From Bacillus_BD oryzisoli (lineage in GTDB: Bacteria; Bacillota; Bacilli; Bacillales; Cytobacillaceae): DNA of 64,000 nucleotides. The notes under the pieces were generated by a model, which worked only from the letters and a program-made list of their open reading frames with translations, was not told the origin of the DNA and did not search any database. Of this stretch, positions 28,378-37,263 are shown piece after piece; position 1 is the first letter of the stretch, and each line of letters opens with the position of its first letter. The DNA is taken from contig NZ_CP137640.1 in the NCBI RefSeq assembly GCF_036670025.1, forward strand, positions 5,490,001-5,554,000, in the 5' to 3' direction. Both the position numbers and the translations under genes were made by a program.

Positions 28378-29505
28378 TTATATATACGCCTCATAAATAT
28401 GGCTCTTTTCCTCTAATATCTTATTTGTACTGTATGTCGATTGGATCATTTTTCGACCATTCGAACCTAACATCTTTTTCAATTCTATATCTTTAGCAAT
28501 TAATTTCATTTTCTTCGCAAACCCTTCAGCATCATGCGGAGGAATAATCCAACCGTTTTTATGATTAACTATCAACTCCCGATGCCCCCTGTTATCCGTA
28601 GCAATAACAGGCAACCCGCAGGCCATTGCCTCCATCACATTCACCGGAAGCCCTTCACGAAGACTCGAAGCAACGGCAAGATCAGACATTTTCAATAGAT
28701 TCTCAATATCATTTCTAAAACCAAGGAAATCGACCATTTTTTCAATCTCCAGTCGTTCCGCTTGTTTTTGACATTCCTCTAGTAAGGGGCCTTTACCAGC
28801 TAGTAATAATTTGGCATTTGGAACGTTATCCTTAATCCTCGCAAGAGATTCCAGCAGTAACTGCTGATTCTTATTTTGATTAAATTCCGCTGCATAAAAA
28901 AGCAAAAACTCATTCTCACTGTACCCATATTGCAGACGCAGCTGGTTTCTTTGCTCTTCTCCTATCGGTTTGAACCGCTCGGTATCAACCCCGACACCAT
29001 GAACATGTTCAATTTTCACTGCGGGAAGTCGTTCTTTGGCCAGTTGATAATCTTCCGAATTAATCGTGATCAGACAGTCCGTAAAACGAGCAAGAGTCTT
29101 TTCAATTGGATAATAGAGAAGCCAATTGGCTGCAGGTGCTCCTTTACAAAAATGAAATCCGTGGGCTGTATAGATTACCTTCGTACCAGACTTTCTTGCT
29201 GCCCTTGATGCTAGGCGGGCTAGGACTCCTCCCATCGGTGTATGACAGTGTATGATTTGATATTGATGCTCATCAATTATTTTTTTCAGCTGTTGATAGG
29301 CTAGTAGATTCTTACCTTTAAACGGCGACCGTTCAATCGGAATATTGAACTTTTTATCCGTAAAAGGGAGGTCCATGTCACCAAATGCAGCAACATGGAC
29401 CTCCCATCCCTGGTCTTTAAACCATTTCATATATGGCAAATGAAAACTGCTGAAATGATAGTCAACAGTCGCACATAACAATACTCTTTTCTGCATTTGG
29501 CTCAT
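28378..29505 (-). CDS. epsD: glycosyltransferase family 4, EpsD-like
   Basis: This 375-residue GT4 matches EpsD: VLLCATVDYHFSSFHLPYMKWFKDQGWEVHVA at the start, IIHCHTPMGGVLARLASRAAR near residue 90, YTAHGFHFCKGAP near 116 and DLAVASSLREGLPVNVMEAMACG near 280. EpsD is proposed to add the second sugar after the priming step. I choose the ATG at 29505, 5 nt after AGGGTGA; the GTG three codons earlier is part of that site. It follows galU at 10 nt, whereas epsC and epsD are adjacent in B. subtilis. Confidence 0.92.
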   Translation of the reverse strand: MSQMQKRVLLCATVDYHFSSFHLPYMKWFKDQGWEVHVAAFGDMDLPFTDKKFNIPIERSPFKGKNLLAYQQLKKIIDEHQYQIIHCHTPMGGVLARLASRAARKSGTKVIYTAHGFHFCKGAPAANWLLYYPIEKTLARFTDCLITINSEDYQLAKERLPAVKIEHVHGVGVDTERFKPIGEEQRNQLRLQYGYSENEFLLFYAAEFNQNKNQQLLLESLARIKDNVPNAKLLLAGKGPLLEECQKQAERLEIEKMVDFLGFRNDIENLLKMSDLAVASSLREGLPVNVMEAMACGLPVIATDNRGHRELIVNHKNGWIIPPHDAEGFAKKMKLIAKDIELKKMLGSNGRKMIQSTYSTNKILEEKSHIYEAYI

Positions 29506-29515
29506 TCCATTCACC

Positions 29516-30397
29516 CTATTTGATGAATTCCTTTTCCACGATAGTAGAAAGATAGTTTAATAGATTTTCTCGCAAATCTTCTCTCTGCAGAGCAAATTCA
29601 AGTGTCGTCTGGATAAAGCCAAATTTCTCACCAACGTCATAACGGGTTCCTTCAAAATCATATGCATATACAGCTTCATGTTCATTTAAAGCGGCAATGG
29701 CATCGGTTAATTGAATTTCACCGCCTGCTCCTGGCTTTTGAGAACCTAATATATCAAATATACGCGGGTTTAGAATATAACGCCCCATAATGGCCAAATT
29801 GGATGGCGCATCCTCTTTCTTTGGCTTTTCAACCAGATTCCTAACACTGTGAAAACGATCGCCAATTTTATACCCGTCCACAATTCCATAACGGGAAACT
29901 TCTTCTTCATTAACCGTTTGAACACCAAGAACGGACGCATTGTATCGTTCATATTGTTCAATCATTTGCTTCAAGCACGGCTTATCAGCTTGAACAATAT
30001 CGTCTCCCAATAGAACCGCAAACGGCTCATTTCCAATAAACTTTCGTGCACACCAAATGGCATGTCCTAGCCCTTTCGGTTCCTTCTGGCGAATATAATG
30101 AATATCCACCATCTTTGAGGATTTTTGCACTTCATCAAGTAATTGAAATTTCCCTTTTTCAAAGAGATTTTGCTCTAATTCAAATGAATGGTCAAAGTGA
30201 TCTTCGATCGAACGTTTCCCTTTTCCGGTAACTATAATGATGTCTTCGATTCCAGATTCAATTGCTTCTTCTACAATATATTGAATCGTTGGTTTATCAA
30301 CGATTGGCAGCATTTCCTTTGGCATAGCCTTTGTCGCCGGCAAAAATCGTGTACCGAGTCCGGCTGCTGGAATAATGGCTTTTCTTACTTTCTTCAT
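29516..30397 (-). CDS. galU: UTP--glucose-1-phosphate uridylyltransferase
   Basis: The 293-residue enzyme makes UDP-glucose from UTP and glucose-1-phosphate. It has AIIPAAGLGTRFLPATKAMPKEMLPIVDKP at residue 8, LGDDIV near 131, SRYGIVDG near 168, VEKPKKEDAPS near 187 and GGEIQLTDAI near 222. It is a full-length paralog of GtaB. Its place between epsC and epsD gives the operon its own UDP-glucose source, which galE can convert to UDP-galactose. Ribosome site AAGGAAG precedes ATG. Confidence 0.95.
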   Translation of the reverse strand: MKKVRKAIIPAAGLGTRFLPATKAMPKEMLPIVDKPTIQYIVEEAIESGIEDIIIVTGKGKRSIEDHFDHSFELEQNLFEKGKFQLLDEVQKSSKMVDIHYIRQKEPKGLGHAIWCARKFIGNEPFAVLLGDDIVQADKPCLKQMIEQYERYNASVLGVQTVNEEEVSRYGIVDGYKIGDRFHSVRNLVEKPKKEDAPSNLAIMGRYILNPRIFDILGSQKPGAGGEIQLTDAIAALNEHEAVYAYDFEGTRYDVGEKFGFIQTTLEFALQREDLRENLLNYLSTIVEKEFIK

Positions 30398-30416
30398 TTA
30401 AACACTTCCTTTATCT

Positions 30417-32243
30417 TTATAGCGACAGTACTTTCTCTGATGGTTTTGAAGCCTGCTGATTTGCAAGGTTAAGTAATTTATTTCTTAAAGCTTTTCGATC
30501 TAACACTGCATAGGTAGAAATAATTTCATTAATTTCTTCTATATACAATTCAGACGTTTTGCCAATGTAAATCTTCGGAAAGACCTGCTTGTCATTCACT
30601 TCATCTTTATTCAATAGTTCCTCAAACAGCTTTTCTCCCGGTCGGATACCGGAGAATTCAATGCCGATTTCCTCTATTGAATTTCCTGACAGCTTGATTA
30701 GATTTTTAGCTAGATCGACTATTTTTACAGGCTCGCCCATATCAAGGACAAAAATCTCTCCGCCTCGCGCAAGTGCTCCAGCTTGAATCACAAGCCTTGA
30801 AGCCTCCGGAATGGTCATAAAATATCGCACCATATCCGGATGTGTTACCGTTACCGGCCCACCATTTTGAATTTGCTTTTTAAAAAGCGGGATCACGCTG
30901 CCCCTGCTTCCGAGTACGTTTCCGAAGCGGACTGCAACAAATTTGGTAGAGCTTGTCCTATCCATATGCTGAATAATCATTTCAGCGAGTCTTTTCGTTG
31001 CCCCCATTACACTGGTCGGATTAACAGCTTTGTCTGTTGAAATCATCACAAACGTGCCAACCCCGCTCCAGCTGGCGGACCGGGCAACATTCATTGTGCC
31101 GATGATATTGTTTTTTACCGCTTCCTCAGGACTACGTTCCATTAATGGAACATGCTTATGGGCAGCGGCGTGATACACTACATCAGGATGATACGTATCC
31201 ATAACCAAGGTCATTTTGTCGTAATCCTGCAGGTCGGCAATCTCGGTAATAAATTCAATATTTGTGTCCCGGTATTTCTCTTTTAATTCCATTTCTATGG
31301 TATAGATGCTGTTTTCTCCATGACCAAGAAGAATTAATTTACTTGGGTGGAATTGTGTAATTTGCCGACAAATTTCCGAGCCGATTGAGCCTCCCGCACC
31401 TGTAACCAGAACCACTTTATCGGTGACATAATCGGAAATCCCTTCACTATCAAGCTTTACTTGTTCCCGTCCAAGTAAATCCTCTACTTGGACATCACGA
31501 AACTGGCTTACAGAAATTTTTCCTGTTACAATATCCTCAAGCATCGGCAAGATTTGAGTCTTGGCCGTTGTTTTAGCACATTCTTGAAAAATTTGATTGA
31601 GTTCCTTCTTTTTTAAAGATGGGATCGCAATAATGATATTCTCAATATTCAATTCCTCAACCTTTTCCTTAATACTAGGAACCTGGCCTACCACTGGAAT
31701 CCCTAATATATCAAGGTTTTGTTTTCTCGAATCATCATCAATAAAGCCTACAGGGATAATATCTACTTCTTTATTTTGTAATAACTGCCTTGCAATCATC
31801 GTTCCCGCTGCACCTGCACCAATTATTAGCGTTCGTTTTTTATTTTCTGATTTGCTAATAAATGTGTCCCTTGTGACTCGCCAGCAAAAACGCGATCCTC
31901 CAATTAATAACATATGTAATGACCACGTGACCGCTAGCAGTCGGAAGAAAACCTCCCCTGCGATTAACTGCTGTACAATGGCTGCCGCGAGAATAGATAG
32001 AGTGACAACCTTGAATATGATCACTAATTCACCAATACTGGCATATTCCCATGCTTTGTTATATAAATGGTATCGGAATGAGAAAAAATGATGACTAATA
32101 ATAATTGCTAAAGAACTTGCGATAACCGGCATCGTGATAACATCAAAAGTAGCATTTACTAAAAAACGGCTGAAAAAGATAACCGTAAATACAATACATG
32201 AATCGATAAATATAAATAATGACAGCCTTTTTCGATAACTCAT
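30417..32243 (-). CDS. epsC: UDP-sugar 4,6-dehydratase, EpsC/CapD-like
   Basis: The 608-residue membrane enzyme has four N-terminal helices (residues 10-115), a first nucleotide-binding domain (LIIGAGAAGTMIARQLL near 140) and a C-terminal SDR domain (LVTGAGGSIGSEICRQI near 283; STDKAVNPTSVMGATKRLAE near 398). EpsC converts UDP-GlcNAc to the 4-keto-6-deoxy sugar, the first step of diNAc-bacillosamine synthesis with EpsN and EpsM. MGATK replaces the classic YxxxK Tyr by Met, as is normal for this subfamily. AGGAGAG precedes the ATG. Confidence 0.94.
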   Translation of the reverse strand: MSYRKRLSLFIFIDSCIVFTVIFFSRFLVNATFDVITMPVIASSLAIIISHHFFSFRYHLYNKAWEYASIGELVIIFKVVTLSILAAAIVQQLIAGEVFFRLLAVTWSLHMLLIGGSRFCWRVTRDTFISKSENKKRTLIIGAGAAGTMIARQLLQNKEVDIIPVGFIDDDSRKQNLDILGIPVVGQVPSIKEKVEELNIENIIIAIPSLKKKELNQIFQECAKTTAKTQILPMLEDIVTGKISVSQFRDVQVEDLLGREQVKLDSEGISDYVTDKVVLVTGAGGSIGSEICRQITQFHPSKLILLGHGENSIYTIEMELKEKYRDTNIEFITEIADLQDYDKMTLVMDTYHPDVVYHAAAHKHVPLMERSPEEAVKNNIIGTMNVARSASWSGVGTFVMISTDKAVNPTSVMGATKRLAEMIIQHMDRTSSTKFVAVRFGNVLGSRGSVIPLFKKQIQNGGPVTVTHPDMVRYFMTIPEASRLVIQAGALARGGEIFVLDMGEPVKIVDLAKNLIKLSGNSIEEIGIEFSGIRPGEKLFEELLNKDEVNDKQVFPKIYIGKTSELYIEEINEIISTYAVLDRKALRNKLLNLANQQASKPSEKVLSL

Positions 32244-32261
32244 GTTCTCTCTCCTTTTTAC

Positions 32262-32402
32262 TCACTCCAATTTTAGATTTCGCCTCTGAATCGCATAATC
32301 AATTAATCTTCTGATCTCTTCCAGCTGCTCTTTCGTCGCATCCTGTTTGATATATCTAACGGCTTTTTTAATAGACTTTGGATAATGATCTAAATTTTTC
32401 AT
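32262..32402 (-). CDS. small charged protein encoded between the EAR RNA and epsC
   Basis: A 46-residue reading frame starts at an ATG with GAAGGGAG 8 nt upstream and ends 18 nt before epsC. The peptide (MKNLDHYPKSIKKAVRYIKQ, then a Lys/Glu/Arg-rich helix ending RRNLKLE) looks mostly alpha-helical with an amphipathic middle. It is not SinI-like: the E-W-x2-L pattern is missing. I do not recognise the family. The good ribosome site, the tight fit in the operon and codon use like its neighbours support expression. A 20-bp hairpin lies directly in front. Confidence 0.65.
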   Translation of the reverse strand: MKNLDHYPKSIKKAVRYIKQDATKEQLEEIRRLIDYAIQRRNLKLE

Positions 32403-32431
32403 GATTAAAACTCCCTTCAATGGTGTTAAAG

Positions 32432-32484
32432 TAAAGTGCTTAAGGATATGTACTTTTTGAAAGAACACATCCTTAAGCACTTTA
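32432..32484 (-). promoter_or_regulatory. 20-bp RNA hairpin ahead of the small ORF
   Basis: The arms 32484-32465 and 32451-32432 pair over 20 bp with a 13-nt loop. The only imperfection is a G-U wobble in the minus-strand transcript; in the plus-strand transcript it would be an A-C mismatch, so the pairing favours the eps mRNA. No U-run follows, so it is not a standard terminator. It lies about 20 nt before the ribosome site of the small gene. Confidence 0.6.
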
Positions 32485-32499
32485 ATCATAATATTTAGG

Positions 32500-32637
32500 G
32501 CATCTAACCCCTCCTCACATCATACTCTTGACGACGAACGTCTAAGGTTTCTTTCAACCCACAGCATGACCGAGTGCCTCCATTGATAACGGCAAGGAGA
32601 CATCACCGTTAGTTCGAAATTATTCTTTATAACGAAC
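32500..32637 (-). ncRNA. EAR (eps-associated RNA, epsC element) candidate
   Basis: The 250-nt epsB-epsC gap is where the processive antitermination RNA EAR lies in Bacillus eps operons. In the minus-strand transcript a 6-bp stem TAACGG/CCGTTA (around 32609-32587) encloses a loop containing GTCTCC, which can pair with the downstream GGAGGC (about 32582-32577) as a pseudoknot; EAR is known to contain one. A short GACG/CGTC stem follows near 32532. Boundaries are approximate. The operon is very long and has an internal terminator-like element, in line with a need for antitermination. Confidence 0.7.
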
Positions 32638-32657
32638 AAAATAAACAAAAAAATTTG

Positions 32658-33305
32658 TTACATCTCATTTAAAATAACTCCTGATACGTCTCCTTTAGCA
32701 AATTCCAATGCTTTTTTCGCCTCTGCTGCGTCCTCAATTTGGGTATTGCCTTGGGACAGAACTAACAGCACGCCGTCACATTGACTGGCAAATAGCTTTG
32801 TATCTGTTAGGTCCAAAACTGGAGCAGAATCGATTATCACAATGTCGTATACTTGAGCGGCTTTTTGCAGCAGTTCTTTCATTGCTTGTGAAGCAAGTAA
32901 TTCTGCCGGGTTATTCGTAAAAGTTCCACTTGATAATATATCCAATTTCCCTATTTCCGTATTTGTAACAGCTTCTTCAAATTGGGTATTCCCTGTTAGA
33001 ACTTCTGTTAATCCTCCTGAATTAGGAAGTTTAAAGATTAAGTGTACGGCTGGTCTTCGTAAATTAGCATCGATTAAAAGAACTTTTTCGTCCTGCTGTG
33101 CCATCGATACAGCCAGATTAGCAGCGGTCGTTGACTTCCCTTCACCCGATTTAGGTGATGTTATCAGGATCACGGTATGTTTTTTCCCCTCTGTTACAAA
33201 ATGAACATTGGTCCTAATCGTTCTGAATTCCTCACTAATTTTAGATTCAGGAAAAGTGTAGGTAATTAAATTCCGTTTCCTAGTCCTTTTTAACAGCTTA
33301 ACCAA
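32658..33305 (-). CDS. epsB: bacterial tyrosine kinase, EpsB/CapB-like
   Basis: The 215-residue BY-kinase has Walker A SPKSGEGKSTTAANLAVSMAQ near residue 50, Walker A' VLLIDANLRRP near 76 and Walker B VYDIVIIDSAPVLDL near 138. With the separate activator EpsA it forms the Gram-positive two-part kinase controlling polymer export or chain length. The C terminus lacks an evident tyrosine cluster, the usual autophosphorylation site. The start codon appears to be TTG at 33305, with GGGGTGAG 6 nt before it. Confidence 0.93.
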   Translation of the reverse strand: MVKLLKRTRKRNLITYTFPESKISEEFRTIRTNVHFVTEGKKHTVILITSPKSGEGKSTTAANLAVSMAQQDEKVLLIDANLRRPAVHLIFKLPNSGGLTEVLTGNTQFEEAVTNTEIGKLDILSSGTFTNNPAELLASQAMKELLQKAAQVYDIVIIDSAPVLDLTDTKLFASQCDGVLLVLSQGNTQIEDAAEAKKALEFAKGDVSGVILNEM

Positions 33306-33311
33306 TTACTC

Positions 33312-34031
33312 TCACCCCTTGAGCTCTGCTTCTTTTTTGCTGCGGTTCTTCTTTTTCAAGTTCTTTTTATTCATTTTTGATATTGTACCCAATACCGGAA
33401 CTCCCAAGAATTCATCGACATCATCCTTGGACTTTACTGATTCATCTAATGATTCAAGGAAAAATACAAGTCCAACTCCAGCCACTACACCGAATACTAA
33501 ACCAATCATGATCATTTTACTTCGATTGTCGTTGATTGGATATGGAACACTCTTCGCTTCCGAAAGAAGTTGAACATCATTAAAGTCTACGATGTTAGGG
33601 ATTTCTGCTTGAAAGACTTTTGCTGTCGTATTGGCAATTTTAGCAGCCATCTCTGGGTCGGCATATGTCACGCCGATACTTACCACCTTTGATTCGTTAA
33701 TACTCTGTGCGGTAATCTGCCCAGCTAACGCCTCAGGTGTTGTTTGCAGTTTAAGCTCTTTGACCACTTTTTCCATAATCGTCGGATCCTTCATGATGAC
33801 TAATAGCGTCTTTTGTTCCTCTGAATCAGCATTAATGATGATTCTTGCTGAGGATTGATACAAAAGTGTAGTTGAAGCAGTACTATAAACGAATCCAATG
33901 ATGGTGAAAAGAACAGTTAATACAACGACTATCCAATATCGTCTTTTGATTACCTCAAATAATTCCTTTAAATTAATTTCCTTCGCCTTTGACTTTTCCA
34001 TTATTTGGTTAGTATTGATTTGCCTGTTCAT
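33312..34031 (-). CDS. epsA: polysaccharide co-polymerase/kinase activator, EpsA/CapA-like
   Basis: The 239-residue Wzz-type protein has transmembrane helices at about residues 32-52 and 172-192, enclosing an extracytoplasmic domain, and the family motif in YPINDNRSKMIMIGLVFG. The cytoplasmic tail is very basic (KMNKKNLKKKNRSKKEAE) and would contact EpsB. It controls chain length and activates the kinase. It is the first gene of the eps operon: AAAGGTGA precedes ATG and the promoter at 34204-34232 lies about 165 nt upstream. Confidence 0.93.
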   Translation of the reverse strand: MNRQINTNQIMEKSKAKEINLKELFEVIKRRYWIVVVLTVLFTIIGFVYSTASTTLLYQSSARIIINADSEEQKTLLVIMKDPTIMEKVVKELKLQTTPEALAGQITAQSINESKVVSIGVTYADPEMAAKIANTTAKVFQAEIPNIVDFNDVQLLSEAKSVPYPINDNRSKMIMIGLVFGVVAGVGLVFFLESLDESVKSKDDVDEFLGVPVLGTISKMNKKNLKKKNRSKKEAELKG

Positions 34032-34094
34032 TGAATCACCTTTTGTTGGTATTGAATTATTGAATTTTAATAGTTTTTTTACTATTAATCTTTT

Positions 34095-34110
34095 GTTCTT
34101 TGAAAAGAAC
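34095..34110 (-). promoter_or_regulatory. SinR-type operator in the epsA leader
   Basis: The sequence GTTCTTTTCAAAGAAC (minus strand) is an almost perfect palindrome with both half-sites matching GTTCTTT. It lies about 85-100 nt downstream of the predicted start site and 115 bp from the promoter palindrome (centre to centre, about 11 helical turns). Confidence 0.7.
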
Positions 34111-34203
34111 GTATAATGTAAAAAAAATGCAACTATCTAATCGCAACTTTTTTACTATGTTTCTCATGTACAAAATACCTAATATTTTGTCATATATAGT
34201 AAT

Positions 34204-34232
34204 ATAATAGTTCTTTATACAGAACATGTCAA
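34204..34232 (-). promoter_or_regulatory. eps operon promoter, sigma-A type
   Basis: On the minus strand TTGACA (34232-34227) and TATTAT (34209-34204) are separated by exactly 17 nt. The -35 is consensus. The spacer is almost entirely filled by the SinR-type palindrome. Confidence 0.8.
34210..34225 (-). promoter_or_regulatory. SinR-type operator in the eps promoter spacer
   Basis: GTTCTGTATAAAGAAC lies between the -35 and -10 elements, so a bound repressor would block RNA polymerase. One half-site matches GTTCTTT exactly; the other differs at one base. Confidence 0.75.
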
Positions 34233-34254
34233 TCTATTTTTGAACATTGCAATA

Positions 34255-36063
34255 TTAACTGTTTACTAATAAAGCTTCTGACTGCTTGCCTAATAGCAGG
34301 CTAAACAACCCATTGCTGTCCAATGCTAATTGATGAAAAGAGCCATTTTGAACCACTCTGCCTTTATCCAATACAATGACCTGGTCTGCATTTCGTATTG
34401 TCGATAAACGATGGGCAATGACAATAATCGTCATTTTCCCCTTAAGCTGCTCAATCGCCTCCTGAATTTTTCTTTCGTTTTCCGTATCAAGTGCGCTTGT
34501 TGCTTCATCCAAGACAAGAATCGACGGCTTACGTAAAATGGCACGGGCAAGTACGATACGCTGTCTTTCTCCACCAGATAGTCTGATCCCTCGGTCGCCG
34601 ATAAGTGTATCGAGACCATTAGGGAGTTTTTTTACGAATTCCGCAGCAGATGCAAATTCGAGTGCTCCCCATACCTCCTCATCGCTAGCATTTGGTTCGA
34701 TCATCAGTAAATTATCTCGCACTGTTGCATTAAACAAAAAAGGGTCCTGTGGGACATAACTAATCGATCTTCTTAACGAGAATATATTTTCATTTGTTAG
34801 TCGTTTTCCGTCTACTAGTACTTCTCCGTCTTCAGGTTGATTTAACCCCATTAGTAAATCGATTAAAGTACTTTTTCCTGCACCGGAAGGACCTACAAAT
34901 GCAGTCATGTGATTAGACGGAATTTGTACATTGATATCCTTTAGTGCATAAAAGGAATTGTGTTGATTGTAGCGAAAAGACACATTTTTACATTGTAACC
35001 CATATTTGATTTGAATAGATTCAAAATTTTTAAAACTTTCCTCACTTAACTCCTTTGCTTCCAAACATTCATTTTGCAAGTTTAGTAGAGCATGAAAGGA
35101 AGGGATTAATGATCCCAATTGTTCTAAGTTCGACTGAATTCCACTGACTTTTGGCCATATCCTAGAAAATATGATAATAACTAACATTAATTGGGCTGTC
35201 TGCGCTTGAAACATTTTTATGGAGAAGAATACAAATCCTGCAATTAAAAAAGCAGAAACTATTTTATTTATTAATTTTGAGAATGAATTCAATCTAATCA
35301 ATTCAATTACGTTTTGCTCCATTTTCATGCTTAGGGACTGGATCCAATCCAAATGAATGAGCTCTAACGAATTACTTTTAATATCCTTAATCCCATTAAA
35401 ATGATCTGTTATACCTGCTAAATAAGCCTTTGATAATTCCACATTTTGATTTCCAATTTCACTTGATTTGCGAATAAATGTTTTAGAAAAGAATATAAGT
35501 GCCAGTCCAAATAGGAGAACAGCTATAGTCATTTTTGCTGAAAGCCAAAATGCTAAACCAATTTGTATGAAAGTAAAGACAAGAGATGTCATAAACTGAA
35601 GAAACATATACGTTCCACCAGCGACACGTGATAATTCTGTTGTCATAGAATTAATGATATCGGTTTTCCTCTTTTTTAAAAAAAATCCCCAGTTTGCTTG
35701 AATCAAATTCTTATATGTTTCATCTCGTAAATGCCGAATAAAACTTTGTTGAATCTTACCGTTTAATATGATTTGATAACGTTGAAAAAGAGCATGACAA
35801 ATCATGAGTATTACATAGAGACCCAAAATGAATGACAAACTGAGATTTTCAGGGATTCCATTGAATAGATGATTAATCGCTGATAACGGTGAATCGTCTT
35901 CTAAGCGAACATCCATCATACCCGAAAAGCTTAGCAAAGGAACCAAAAGAAAAATTCCAACACCCTCAAATAGACTAATTAATACCATTCCAAAGAGGTT
36001 AAAGTATAAAGTTTTTCCTGCAAAAGTATGAATTCTCTTTATAAAATACAAAATACTTCTCAT
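34255..36063 (-). CDS. ABC transporter with fused permease and ATPase, lasso peptide exporter
   Basis: The 602-residue protein joins a six-helix ABC exporter domain (residues about 15-330) to an ATPase: Walker A GPSGAGKSTLIDLLMG near 395, Q-loop SYVPQDPFLFN near 435, signature LSGGERQRIVLARAIL near 500 and Walker B ILVLDEATSALD near 520. As the last gene of the lasso cluster it should export the mature peptide and give self-immunity (the D protein role). There is no C39 peptidase domain, as expected because cleavage is by the B1/B2 pair. I place the start at 36063 with AGGAGG before it. Confidence 0.9.
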   Translation of the reverse strand: MRSILYFIKRIHTFAGKTLYFNLFGMVLISLFEGVGIFLLVPLLSFSGMMDVRLEDDSPLSAINHLFNGIPENLSLSFILGLYVILMICHALFQRYQIILNGKIQQSFIRHLRDETYKNLIQANWGFFLKKRKTDIINSMTTELSRVAGGTYMFLQFMTSLVFTFIQIGLAFWLSAKMTIAVLLFGLALIFFSKTFIRKSSEIGNQNVELSKAYLAGITDHFNGIKDIKSNSLELIHLDWIQSLSMKMEQNVIELIRLNSFSKLINKIVSAFLIAGFVFFSIKMFQAQTAQLMLVIIIFSRIWPKVSGIQSNLEQLGSLIPSFHALLNLQNECLEAKELSEESFKNFESIQIKYGLQCKNVSFRYNQHNSFYALKDINVQIPSNHMTAFVGPSGAGKSTLIDLLMGLNQPEDGEVLVDGKRLTNENIFSLRRSISYVPQDPFLFNATVRDNLLMIEPNASDEEVWGALEFASAAEFVKKLPNGLDTLIGDRGIRLSGGERQRIVLARAILRKPSILVLDEATSALDTENERKIQEAIEQLKGKMTIIVIAHRLSTIRNADQVIVLDKGRVVQNGSFHQLALDSNGLFSLLLGKQSEALLVNS

Positions 36064-36074
36064 TCCACTTCCTC

Positions 36075-37262
36075 CTATGACAACGCACGCTTTATACTTT
36101 TTCGCCAGGCCCAAAGGAAGGGTCTTAATGGAAAATATAAAAATTGCAGGTTTTTTGGTAATGGCAATACTTCCGTATCTTCAGGATAGGGATATAAAAA
36201 ACTCATAATAAAGAAAAACCTTTGGCGCTTAGACATTAAGGAAAACAAATGACGTTTATGATACATAGCCACATTCTCGGGAACAGGATCTGTATGTAAA
36301 TTCACCATTTCTTCCAAATAAAATATTGCCGCTTGGGCTAAACGCTCAGACTGATTTACTGATAATAATTGATTCGTTTCTGCAACTATAGGGGTCTTTA
36401 GCAGCTGTGATGCTAAAATAAGTGCCTGACCGCCAACATGAGGATACTGATACTTCATTAATAGTTGATAGAGTTTTGACCAATCAAGTTCTTGTTGCAC
36501 AATCTGATGAATATCTACTAACCAACGCAGACGTGACCATCCATGTCTGGCACCATGTGTAACTAGATATAAAAACAAATCCTCTTTTCCTAAAAAATAA
36601 ACAGGTGAACTCGTTAAAGAACTGACTCTTTTTCGTTCCCAAAGATCATGAAAGGCAGGCTCCTGTGAAGGACCCGGATTAAGTCTCCAATGAACTTCAA
36701 GCTTTACTTTCCTTTGAGGATGAAAAAAAGTAATATGATGATGCCTCCACTTCCAATCGTTTAATACCTTTGAAAAATAATCATCCTTCACATAACCAAG
36801 TTTTATGAGAAGGTCTTCCGCCAGATCTAAGTCATGAAGCGGGATAAGAAAATCTAAATCACTTGAAGTACGAAGAGAAATATCCCCATATAAATCGTAT
36901 GCAATAACCGGTCCCTTTAAAAAAATGGTCCGAATCCCATTCTCGAGAAATAATCGGCTTACCTGCTCCATTTCTCCGCTTAAAGCAAGCATTTGAAACG
37001 TATTTATTTTATATTTTTGTTGCAGCTTATTTCTAACATCTTCTGGTATTAAGATTGGATCCATTTGCTTTATTTTTTGATAAACAACCGAATATACACG
37101 ATGATGCATCGCTAATTCCAGAAATTTATCCCAATCAATATCTGCAAACCATTCTTTTTCCATCCCTTTTAGATCATCAACGGTTTTACAATTCATAATT
37201 TCTAGCTGCAATTTCAGTTCTCTCGGTACTTTATCTAAGTTAAGACTATAGCCGTTAGCCAT
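36075..37262 (-). CDS. nucleotidyltransferase family protein of the lasso cluster
   Basis: The 395-residue protein has the nucleotidyltransferase core FLKGPVIAYDLYGDISLRTSSDLDFLI near residues 120-146, with the paired acidic residues (S-D-L-D) of Pol-beta-like enzymes. Homologs occur in many Bacillales paeninodin-type lasso clusters; their role there is not settled. It may modify the peptide or act in immunity. The ATG at 37262 follows AAGGTGA and lies 1 nt after the B2 stop codon, so the two are translationally coupled; longer in-frame starts lie inside the B2 gene. Confidence 0.8.
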   Translation of the reverse strand: MANGYSLNLDKVPRELKLQLEIMNCKTVDDLKGMEKEWFADIDWDKFLELAMHHRVYSVVYQKIKQMDPILIPEDVRNKLQQKYKINTFQMLALSGEMEQVSRLFLENGIRTIFLKGPVIAYDLYGDISLRTSSDLDFLIPLHDLDLAEDLLIKLGYVKDDYFSKVLNDWKWRHHHITFFHPQRKVKLEVHWRLNPGPSQEPAFHDLWERKRVSSLTSSPVYFLGKEDLFLYLVTHGARHGWSRLRWLVDIHQIVQQELDWSKLYQLLMKYQYPHVGGQALILASQLLKTPIVAETNQLLSVNQSERLAQAAIFYLEEMVNLHTDPVPENVAMYHKRHLFSLMSKRQRFFFIMSFLYPYPEDTEVLPLPKNLQFLYFPLRPFLWAWRKSIKRALS

Positions 37263-37263
37263 C

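Noticed and set aside
32262..32489. A 75-residue reading frame starting at 32489, suggesting a SinI-like protein
   Set aside because: The first 29 codons run through the hairpin and lack a ribosome site; the ATG at 32402 has one. The E-W-x2-L pattern of SinI is missing, so it is not a Sin antirepressor by sequence.
32622..32637. GTTCGTTATAAAGAAT (minus strand) as a sixth SinR-type site
   Set aside because: The second half lacks the final C and the first half has G in place of T; it lies within the EAR region where it could be part of RNA structure. Too weak to call.
34170..34190. ACAAAATA/TATTTTGT hairpin in the eps leader as a terminator
   Set aside because: Only 8 A/T-dominated pairs and no following U-run; not convincing as a terminator.
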